From: Fragilaria crotonensis
Lineage: Eukaryota > Bacillariophyta > Fragilariophyceae > Fragilariales > Fragilariaceae
DNA length: 64,000 nucleotides
Direction of reading: 5' to 3'
Assembly: GCA_022925895.1 (NCBI GenBank)
Contig: JAKSYS010000094.1
Location: forward strand, 62,001 to 126,000
The notes under the pieces were generated by a model. It had not been told where the DNA came from, did no database searches, and was given only the letters and a program-made list of their open reading frames with translations. Made by a program: the position numbers and the translations under genes. This document shows, piece after piece, positions 52,860-61,577 of this stretch (positions within the stretch are counted from its first letter, which is position 1; every line of letters begins with the position of its first letter).

Positions 52860-53864
52860 ATGGATGTCGAAACCCTCGAAGCGCGCCTCAATGACAAACG
52901 TTACATGGGCAAGATAATGACTCTTGCCGATGGACGCAAACTCTCTTATTCCGAAGCTGGGCAGGTGGAACATGGCTACCCTGTTCTCTTTCATGTCGGC
53001 GTCATGTGCTCATCCCTGGCCATCGTCGGCTTTCACGATGAAGCACTGCGACTCAATTTGCATATGGTTTCGATTGATTATCCCGGTGTCGGAGAGTCCA
53101 GCCCGCAGACCAATCGTGAGTTTTCCGATTGGCCGGACGATGTGCTGGAGTTTGTTACTTTCCGTTGGGGTCCCACACAATCTCTGGCTCTGCTCTCTCA
53201 TTGCATGGGAGCTCCACATGTCCTCGCTGTAATGGGGCATCCCATCCTGTCCCAAAGGATCTCGCGCGTTACCTTGGTCAGTCCGTGGATACGACTGACT
53301 ACTTCAAACGAGGAGCAACCTTTGGCTCGAAGTTGGGTACACGCCACAGTGTACGATTCAGTCCTTCCTGCATTTGCCACCGCTTTGACCAGTATGGGTG
53401 TGGCCATGTCCAGCTCGATACCGATCTCGTCAGTATCAATAGCCTCATCCCAATCGACATCTCTACAATTGGTTGCAATGGAACGCATTGTAGGATATTC
53501 TCATCATCAAAACCAAGAGGGAAATCGAAACATGGTGCGACTGGCGTTACAACGTTTACGACCGCAAGATACGCTGCATTTTCCATATTCCTTTCCGGTA
53601 TTGGTTCTCTGTGGTGATGCTGATCCGGTGGTGTCTGCCAAGTGGTGCCGTCAATTTGTGCAGGATCAATTGGACCACGTTGCTGCACGGAACACACATC
53701 ATGACGACGCAGTCCACAATACCTCAATTGACACCAAGGAGGATGACAACGCGGAGCCACCCTCCGAAGTTCCTTGGCTTGAGTATCGTACTGTACCTGG
53801 TGCCAATCACACTACCGTTTTGAGCGGTTCAAATTTGACCCTTATTCTGGAGAGTCTGCAATAG
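52860..53864 (+). CDS. Alpha/beta hydrolase, copy 1 (Cys at the nucleophile position)
   Basis: 334 residues from the ATG at 52860, chosen because it starts the segment shared with copy 2 (MDVETLEARLNDKR). It has an alpha/beta-hydrolase fold: SYSEAGQVEHGYPVLF, the IDYPGVGESSP loop and a nucleophile elbow LLSHCMGAPH. Here Cys115 stands where copy 2 has Ser115. A catalytic Asp is likely in VLCGDADPVVS and a His in VPGANHTTVL near the C-terminus. There is no signal peptide, so it is probably cytosolic. A variable cap insert (about 160-220, Ser-rich) separates strands. The substrate is unknown; the fold family includes epoxide hydrolases and esterases. The rest of the triad is intact, so a thiol nucleophile or a non-hydrolytic role should be considered. 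Confidence 0.8.
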   Translation: MDVETLEARLNDKRYMGKIMTLADGRKLSYSEAGQVEHGYPVLFHVGVMCSSLAIVGFHDEALRLNLHMVSIDYPGVGESSPQTNREFSDWPDDVLEFVTFRWGPTQSLALLSHCMGAPHVLAVMGHPILSQRISRVTLVSPWIRLTTSNEEQPLARSWVHATVYDSVLPAFATALTSMGVAMSSSIPISSVSIASSQSTSLQLVAMERIVGYSHHQNQEGNRNMVRLALQRLRPQDTLHFPYSFPVLVLCGDADPVVSAKWCRQFVQDQLDHVAARNTHHDDAVHNTSIDTKEDDNAEPPSEVPWLEYRTVPGANHTTVLSGSNLTLILESLQ

Positions 53865-54361
53865 ACTGAATTATCCCATGACGACGAAAATGGTGTGCCT
53901 ACTGTGATGGGTATGAATCGCATCGAGATCTTGCAACTCTTAGATGATTGTATAGCTGCACTTGATTTTTTCTGCTCTGCTCATCCAGCGCGATGAAGTC
54001 TTGTGTCACATGCTCCTGAGCGACGTGGAATGTCCACAAGAATGATGAATCCTGTTGAATAGTTGAAAGTTGAAAGGATGTATCGTTCTGACGAAGAGGG
54101 CAAGCAAGAACATGATTACGGACGTTGATGGTTTAATGGGCGTATGTCATTTATAAAACAAGAGTCGCCCCTTCGGTTTAGGCTTCAAAAACCGTCATTT
54201 ACTGTCTTCAGTCTTCATTACCAAAATCCTACATGTGTCCGATGTCGGACGACATCTGCATATGCATATACCATATGCATACATCACATGCCGTACGGGA
54301 ATACACCGATTCGATCGTTAGCAGAATTTCTTTCTTTGCATGTAATCAAAAGATCATCATC
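53865..54361. other. Spacer between hydrolase copy 1 and the inverted-repeat element
   Basis: No gene is seen. There is a short palindrome TATGCATATACCATATGCATA at 54257-54277 (21 bp: TATGCATATA, C, CATATGCATA). Confidence 0.45.
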
Positions 54362-55822
54362 AGGCCCTCCCTTATCGGAGCAAAAAGTTGCGATGAAAAA
54401 CTGACCCCCCAACTTTTATTTTAGAAAATGTCGTGTCCCCGACCTTATCGTGACTACAAAAAAAGTTGGATTATCCGGGTGGTTTTAGTTCGTAGTGTTG
54501 TATTTTATACCAGTACATTTAATGCAGTATTTCTAATTGTACGTAATTCTCTGTCTTTGTAGACCATGGCGCCAACGTCGTCCAGGAAAGCTCCGATTCG
54601 GCGTTGCGGATTCTCAAGCGAACAATGCCGACCGGAATCCACAGGCTTCAATTTGGCGTCACGGATTTCGAGACAAACGACGCCGAACATCAGAATCCAC
54701 CAGCCAGCTCAAGTTCGGCATTGCTGCTTTCAACCGTACGACACCGACAAAAATCCACCAGCCTGCTCCATGAGGCGTTGCTGTATTTAAAATGAGCGAT
54801 GCCGACCAGAAGCCGCAAAATCCAGTTTGGCGTCTCCGCTTGATCGATGCCGACAAAAACCCACAAGCTCCAATTCGGTGTTTCTGTTTTCAGAAATGAA
54901 CGACGCCGACCAGAATCCGCAAGCTCCAATTCGGCGTCGCTGGTAATGAACAACATCGACAGAAGTCCGCAAGCCCCGATTCAGCGTTGCTGTTTTAAAA
55001 CAACCAACGACGACCAGAATCCGCAAGCTCCAGCTCGGCGTCGCGGACATTGAATGACGCCGACAAAATCCTCAATCCAATTCGGCGTAGTTGTTCATAA
55101 AAATGACCGACGCCAACCAGAATCCGCAAGCTTCAATTCGGCGTCGCGGATAATGAACAGCACCGAGAGAAGTCCGTAAGTAACAAGTCAGCGTTGCAGT
55201 TAAAAAAAGGCCTACCAGAATCGGCAAGCTCCAATTTGGCGTCGCGGATTTTAAAACGAAAGACGCCGACCACAATTCTCAACCTTCAATTCGGCTTTGC
55301 TGCTTTGAACCGAACAACACTGACATAAATCCACATGCTTCCATTAGGTGTTTCTGTTTTTAGAACAAACGAGCGACGCTACGTGATGTTCGAAACAAAG
55401 GCCGCATCGATGAAGACATTGTTGAGTGGCACGAGGCCTGGCGACCGTAGCTGATTCAGCAATCAAGTCATTGTGCAATGGAACACAGCCTTGTCACATG
55501 TTTGAATCCATGACAAGAGGGTCAACGATGGAAACAACCGGTTTCATGTGTTGGAAAGAGGATCAATCTCGTCTCTCGTGTTGTTGCAACGTGTATGCTG
55601 CATTCGATGATTCACTCGACTCTAAGGATCTCAACTTTTCATCGAAAAGTTGCTGTGAAAAGTTGGGCCTCAACTTTTACATCAACTTTTCGACGAAAAG
55701 TTGAGGTCGGTCCAACTCAGTTTTTCGACCAACTTTTATTCGATAAGGCCGGTGAGCGCTGAAAAAAAAGTTGGGGGGTCAGTTTTTAATCGCCAACTTT
55801 TTGCTCCGATAAGGGCGGGCCT
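54362..55822. mobile_element. 1.46-kb element with about 85-bp inverted ends and a hairpin array
   Basis: The ends AGGCCCTCCCTTATCGGAGC and GCTCCGATAAGGGCGGGCCT are inverted. Homology continues through AAAAAGTTG, AAAAACTGACCCCCCAACTT and CCGACCTTATCG on the left, and their complements on the right (55741-55822), about 85 bp in all. There is no transposase frame. The middle is a repeat array (54570-55375), and the right subterminal part holds many CAACTTTT/AAAAGTTG palindromes (55635-55735). It lies between the two hydrolase paralogues, ending 130 bp before the second start. No target-site duplication was seen. Confidence 0.7.
54570..55375. repeat. Array of about 12 hairpin-forming units
   Basis: Degenerate units of about 60-75 bp each contain arms CGACGCCGA and TTCGGCGTCG around CCAGAATCCGCAAGCTCCAA. 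The clearest are near 54901, 55085 and 55205. Each unit can fold on itself, and arm pairs co-vary in places (for example CGATGCCGA). Confidence 0.7.
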
Positions 55823-55952
55823 CAAACAGCTCCTTCAGTTGGGGTATAGTAGCTCACCATCAGACATACAAGTCATCCATACCGGTAGGCGCCTGTCAGC
55901 TGCCATAAGCAACTCATTAGTGTGATTTGACAAACGAAACATCAGTATCGCA

Positions 55953-56924
55953 ATGGACGTCGAAACACTTGAAGCGCGCCTCAACGACAAACGTCGCATG
56001 GGCAAGATGATGACGTTGTCCGATGGTCGCAAGCTCTCCTATTCCGAAGCAGGCCAGGTGAAAGACGGCTACCCGGTTCTCTTTCAGGTCGGTCTCATGT
56101 GCTCCTCCCTTGCCGTCGTTCTCTTTCACGACGAAGCTCTTCGGCTCAATCTACATATCGTTACAATCGATTATCCCGGCATCGGGGAGTCGAGTCCGCA
56201 GAACAATCGGACCCTTACAGATTGGCCGAACGATGTGCTGGAGTTTGTCCACTTTCTTTGGGGTCCGAACAAGTCGCTGGCACTGCTCTCTCATTCTATG
56301 GGTGCTCCTCACGCACTCGCCATCATGTCACATCCCATCTTGTCGCAACGAATCTCGCGAGCGACCTTGGTCAGTCCATGGATAGTCCTATCGCCGACAT
56401 CCACCTCGTCGTTGCCTTCCACTGGGTGGGGCTGGTCTAATAATCAAACTTGGATGCCCTCGGTTGTGACTGATTCCCTCCTACCCTCCTTGGCCACCAC
56501 TTGGACGTCTGCTACATTGTCCATGGCGGGTTCGATTGCAACCTGCCAATCATCAACGGTATCGTCGTCGACATCATCAGGAACATCTGCGTTGAACTTG
56601 TTGGCCACCCAACGGATTGTAGGGTATTCGCATCTGCAGGGACAAGAGGGCAATCGTCACATGGTACGACTTGCACTACGACGAATAGAACCAGACGATG
56701 AACAACATGTACCATATCCCTTTCCCCTCTTGATTCTATGTGGTGATAATGATCCGTTGGTATCACCCAAGTGGTGTCGTCACTATGTGCGAGACCTAGT
56801 CAAACGAACTCGAAGCGGAGATGATGATTCTGCATCAATAGAGTATCGCACGATACCTGGAGCCAATCACAATTCTATTCTAGGCGGTGCCAATTTGACA
56901 CTCGTTTTGGAAAGTCTTTGCTAG
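55953..56924 (+). CDS. Alpha/beta hydrolase, copy 2
   Basis: 323 residues, tandem paralogue of the gene at 52860 in the same orientation. It shares the start segment (MDVETLEARLNDKR), the oxyanion/loop motif IDYPGIGESSP, the nucleophile elbow LLSHSMGAPH with Ser115, a catalytic Asp in LILCGDNDPLVS and a His in IPGANHNSIL. So the catalytic triad is complete, unlike copy 1. The cap insert is Ser/Thr-rich and differs in length from copy 1, and the acidic loop before the last His is shorter. Probably cytosolic, substrate unknown. The 1.46-kb inverted-repeat element ends just upstream and may now supply part of its promoter, which could have separated the expression of the two copies. Confidence 0.83.
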   Translation: MDVETLEARLNDKRRMGKMMTLSDGRKLSYSEAGQVKDGYPVLFQVGLMCSSLAVVLFHDEALRLNLHIVTIDYPGIGESSPQNNRTLTDWPNDVLEFVHFLWGPNKSLALLSHSMGAPHALAIMSHPILSQRISRATLVSPWIVLSPTSTSSLPSTGWGWSNNQTWMPSVVTDSLLPSLATTWTSATLSMAGSIATCQSSTVSSSTSSGTSALNLLATQRIVGYSHLQGQEGNRHMVRLALRRIEPDDEQHVPYPFPLLILCGDNDPLVSPKWCRHYVRDLVKRTRSGDDDSASIEYRTIPGANHNSILGGANLTLVLESLC

Positions 56925-56983
56925 ATTGAATGTCGACCAAGAATTGCAGTTCAAAACCACGTTGACTCAGATCGGCTATAGAT

Positions 56984-58731
56984 TCATTTCAAAATGGTAC
57001 GAGCTGGTACGTTGGTTTGCCGTGTGTGTGCTTTCAACACATGAGATAACAGCCCACGACGATTCGGTGGACAAGCTATCCCACACGCCGCATGAAGGAT
57101 AGGCAAGGTCGCCGAAGTCGCAGCGGCACATTGGGCTTTCAATGTCGCATCGCTCCAACCGGCAAACACACTTGGTACTGGTGTCGCCGGCCCTCCCAAT
57201 GAAAATGCGTCCTGACTGGTGCTGTTCATGGCGAGATCCTTCCAAAGGCGACCCATGAAACAAGAATCAATGCAGCCTGTGGCGGGATCCAACTTGGAAG
57301 AACAGTGGCGCAATCCGTTGTTGTGATTGAAGGTGTATTCTTGAATGTCGAGCTTATTATCTCCGGATACGAACATATCGATTCGAACATAGACTCCGAT
57401 CAATCTGCTGATCGCTTCAGCCGCTGCAACCATTTCCGACAGCAAACAGCTCGGCTTGACGAGTGGTATTGAACCGCACAAATCGTGTCCCTTCATGGGG
57501 CATGCATGATTCTTCCCGTCCTTCAGATCAACATGGTAGCAAACGCCGTTGTGCTCTTGACCGGACGGCATGTTCGGGACGAAGCAACCGTTCGAGTCCA
57601 CTCGATTCCAATCCTCATCGACTTCGGCATAGCACGCACAGTCGGTGCCGCGATTTAAATTATTGAAATGGCACCGATCGTACCATTGAAGGCGTGGATC
57701 TTGAACTCATCCGGGAGAGAACCAGAGGTTCCAGCAATGAATTCCTCCAAATGATTTTCTCCGGTGGGATCCTCAGACCCTTCAAATTCGATATCACTTG
57801 AGCCTTGGTCATGGACGCGCTTGGGCGTGTCAATTCAGGACCACCAAAGCCTGAGGGCAAGACGTAAACGGCGGCGTTGGAATGGTGACTACCAACAGCT
57901 CGAACGACGAAGCCTTTACCATTGTTATTGCTGTCAAGGGAGGACGCGCATTCTGTATCCCATGTGTCTATAGAACCACAGCAAAGGACTTTGGGTGCGT
58001 GATATCCTGAAGACGCGGTAAAGGCAAAGGCAGCGGCCTTGTCTTGAAGAAGGTGGAACCAATACCCGAGCTCTTCGATAGTCGACGGCGATGACTGCAC
58101 AATTTGATTGCGCGTCCTTATATAGGTGGGGAAACTCTCGTCCATTGGACAGTGTTCAGGGGAACGGTAAGGAGTGCAAAAGGCTGCGGGTTTCCCGACC
58201 GAGCAGGTGCTTCCCTTGACGGAAATGCACATGACGGGAGGGTTGTCAGGCGACGCGCAGTGACCTAGAATGATGGTAAGAGTTTTAGGGAGAGTAGCTG
58301 GGTTGGCGGCGAAGTCGTCGGACGCAACGAACGTCAGATTATGGGTTCCGGATTGGGTGGCAAAAGCGGGTTTCCCGCCGCGCAACGTCTCGCCACCAAG
58401 CGCTAGCTAGAACCAATTACTCGGCGAACTAGTTCGCTCAATACCCGTGGCCCTACCTGGTGCCCGGGGCCTGTTCTCCGCGAGGCAATGCACATTGGGC
58501 CACGCAGATCGCAACCGAGTCCGCATCGCTGGCGCAGTCCGCTAGGCTGCCAATGCCTTTCGGGCCATCACCAATTGCCTTCTTGGTGACCAACCTACAT
58601 ACCCCAAGAGTTGGTCCACACCACCCCTTTGTTTCATGTTCATGACTGGAATGGAGAATAGACAATGTCATGATGGCTGATGATGCCAGCCAACTGTGGC
58701 ACCTCAGCAGTGACAACACCTTGCTCACCAC
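56984..58731 (-). CDS. Secreted-type ATP-grasp (TupA-like) protein, frame-broken
   Basis: Three frames on the minus strand read in sequence. 58385-57760 includes GGKPAFATQSGTHNL, ELGYWFHLLQDKAAAFAF, PKVLCCGS and the ATP-grasp strand FVVRAVGSHHSNAAVYVL. A middle frame (about 57750-57660) reads LEEFIAGTSGSLPDEFK and HAFNGTIGAIS. A third (57650-56984) has GTDCACYAEVDEDW, LIGVYVRIDMFVSGD and LDIQEYTFNHNNGLRHC, like the VRVD...ELTF...NG block of TupA-like ATP-grasp proteins. Two one-base deficits (near 57753 and 57663) join them. An upstream piece (58731-58455) with a hydrophobic head, WCGPTLGVC and GSLADCASDADS ends at a possible donor, but the splice phase is unresolved. Family assignment is by motif order; the ligand is unknown. 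It could be a real gene with base-calling errors or a recent pseudogene. Confidence 0.6.
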
Positions 58732-59153
58732 TGACTCTCACAATTGGTAGCTCTACTAGCAAGTAGAGTACTTGTGTACCAGGCGGGTTGCAAAACCTGG
58801 ACAACAGACTGGTAGTAGTACCTGGTACTACAGTACTCGGCACTCGAAATACTGTACAGGTCCTCACAGATGACTGTCCGTAGAGCTTGTACTGGAGTAC
58901 GAGTCAAGTGCTGTTTCGAGGTGATGAGCGGCAGCGAAGCCCACCGAACTGTTGGCCCGACGCCAGATGGGTATTGGGTATCCTTGCGTGTCTCCTTGAC
59001 AGTCCCAGGTTGGGCGGACTGGGAAGACGGCACCAGCACACAGCGAATAGCAAATCACAGCAACACTTGTCATTTTAAAAACCAAGTAAAGCTGCATCTA
59101 TTCCATACATCAACTACCACAACAATATCAACAACATTAGCAATATCGGCATT
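58732..59153. promoter_or_regulatory. Divergent promoter region, GTAC cluster
   Basis: This region is shared by the ATP-grasp gene (minus) and RAD23 (plus). It contains GTAGAGTACTTGTGTACC, AGTAGTACCTGGTACTACAG and TACTGGAGTACGAG between 58755 and 58905, all short GTAC palindromes or near-palindromes. Confidence 0.45.
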
Positions 59154-60732
59154 ATGAAAATCATTGTGAAAACGCTCAAGGGTGAAAAGTTTTTCGATTG
59201 ATGTGGAAGCGTCTGCGACGGTGGAAACGATCAAGCAAATTATTGTACGTTTCAGAGGTACCATCTGTTTATTGTTTGTTTTGTGTATCACTGGGTACTC
59301 TGCATCTGTTTGTAGTGGTATGGTCTTACTTCATGCACATGCATGAAGAATTGATTACGATTGTATTGTTTGGATGATGGTTTGTGCATGGTTGTGTAAA
59401 CAGTGCACGATGAGTGTTGGCAGGCACTAATTCTCCTTGCACAGGAAACCACCAAGGCAGACATGCCAGCATCCAGCATGAAATTGATTCATTCAGGAAA
59501 AGTGTTGAAAGATTCCGATTCTGTAGAAACTTGTGGCATTAAAGAGAATGATTTCCTTGTCGTCATGGTGACGAAACCCAAGAAAGTCGCCGCTCCCGCG
59601 GCCGCACCTGCTGCATCAGCCCCCCGAACCCGTCCCCGCTCCAGCACCTCAACCAGCTACTCCCGTCGCTTCCGTTCCTGCTGCCGAAGCCAATCCGCCA
59701 CCTGCTGACGTCCCAGCGCCACCTGCACCCGACGCTGCAGCAGCAGCAGTGGATTCGACCGCTGCAGAAACACCACCACCACCACCAGCCGATGTTGCTA
59801 CCGAAGGCACTCAAGACGATCTATTCGCAACTCCCGACATGGTCGCCAACCTTACAGCTCTCGGATTCCCAGAAACAGAAGTTCGTCATTGTTTGCGTGC
59901 CGCGAGAGGCAATCCCGATGTTGCTGTGGAATTCTTGACCAATGGCATTCCTGCGTTCCTGACCGGCGGACAGGAAGATGGCACGGATGCAACCACTTCG
60001 TCGGCTCCTGCCTTGCAGGCATTGCGCAATCATCCGCAATTTAACGATTTACGCCGATTGGTGCAGTCCAATCCTGCCATGTTGCAGCAAGTTCTGACTC
60101 AAATTGGACAACAACAGCCAGATTTGTTGCGGGAAATCAATGCCAATCAAGCTGCCTTTTTGGAACTCATGAATGAACCCATCGTTGCTACATCAACAAC
60201 AACAACATCTACTTCAGCATCACCACAACAGGACCAACGTTCCACATCTGCCACATCGTCGGATTCGACATCTCGGTCTGGCGGAGCTGCGGCTCTGGCT
60301 GGCGCTGATCCGGTCCAAATGGCACAAATGATGCAAAATATGGATCCGGGACAATTGCAAATGATGGCCACCATGATGGGTCTGAGTCCCGAACAAGTAC
60401 AAGCGGTTGGTCGCATGATTGGACAGCTCCCACCCGATCAACTCCAAGAATATATGGCACAAGCCATGGGAGGGAGCGGCGACGGAGGATCGGCACCGCC
60501 GGGACAACACGTTTTGAGATTGACGGAAGAAGAAATGGCAGCTGTCGACCGATTGACGGAAATGGGGTTCGACCGGTCGGAGGCAGCGCAAGCATTCTTG
60601 GCGTGCGATAAGAATGAAGCTATGGCAGCCAATTTGCTCATGGATGGAGGATTTGGATTCGGAGGGATGGACGAGGACGACGATGATGTTATGGGAGGAG
60701 CTGGTGATGACGATGATGACATGTATTCGTAA
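59154..60732 (+). CDS. RAD23: RAD23, UV-excision repair/proteasome shuttle factor, two homopolymer frame breaks
   Basis: Exon 1 (59154-59244) encodes the start of the ubiquitin-like domain (MKIIVKTLKGEKF...SIDVEASATVETIKQII). The intron (59245-59444, GTACGT/GCACAG) is followed by exon 2 (ETTKADMPASSMKLIHSGKVL). The frame is broken by one extra T in the run at 59190-59194 and one extra C in the run at 59620-59625; removing either restores the expected sequence. Downstream are UBA1 (VANLTALGFPETEVRHCLRA), the XPC-binding domain (LRNHPQFNDLRRLVQSNP, LLREINANQAAFLELMN) and UBA2 (VDRLTEMGFDRSEAAQAFLA). A Met/Gln-rich insert (QMAQMMQNMDPGQLQMMATM) sits between the last two, and the tail is acidic. 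RAD23 binds XPC in nucleotide excision repair and carries ubiquitinated proteins to the proteasome. Confidence 0.9.
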
Positions 60733-61577
60733 GAAAGTGAGAGATCGATAATATAGTAACGCAAACGAGAAAACAGTGAAAGGGAAAAGATGCGAACAGG
60801 ATGCAGTCCTATTCATACTCACGATTAGCTACAATAGAGATGCACGTTACTTATTCCTACTCACACGCACGTAAACTCGATAATTCGACCAAGATGAGAC
60901 GCGTTACTGAGTGTATTTGGTGTTATATTTCATCCAACACCATGTTACGCGTGTGGAAAGAAGCAGCACCAAGGAGGCGCAAACTAGTAGTACTTTCGTG
61001 GTGTGGAACCAAGTCCTTGTTCGGGAAAAGCAGCACAGGTACGCGCATTCAATGCATACCTTTGTTGTCGAAAGCTCATCACTGTGTTGTCGAACCGTTT
61101 GGGAATATGAATGCATGGTCGAGCCATGACTGCGTCATTTACATCAAGGGCCATTCTTTGGTGAGCATTTTCCAAGGCCTCCATTAGTTCGTACAAAATC
61201 CAACAAGTCCCACCAAGGCTGCCAGGCAAGAACATTACAAGGGACATCAAAAAGCGGTAGGTAGCCGAAGAAGAATTCAAGAATCGAGTTGTTCTACGCG
61301 CAATGCTGTCGGCGTCGTCTGAGCTTTGTGGCACAATGCAGAAAGTTTTGTCATTACATTCGATCTTGGTGGATAGCGTGCGGAACCAACTGCAATATTG
61401 GCGTAGCTACGACTAAAACAACCTTTTATAGGACTGTTAAACACGAGCTCACGATTACTAACGACAGTAAGCCCTTCACAGTGGATGAGAAATATTAAGA
61501 TAGTGGATGATGGACATGCATGGTACCCCGACAGCTTTCGAGTATAACGACGAACGTCCAATGTGACTCTCAATTAC
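60733..61577. other. Intergenic, no gene recognised
   Basis: A minus-strand frame at 60984-61334 and plus-strand overlaps are open but show no motif, signal or codon pattern that supports a gene. Confidence 0.4.

Noticed and set aside
59154-59708. Programmed frameshifting in RAD23
   Set aside because: Breaks fall in plain T and C homopolymers and are not known in this family; base-count error is the simpler reading.
60984-61334. 116-residue minus-strand frame after RAD23
   Set aside because: No domain, signal or coding bias; competing frames on the other strand.
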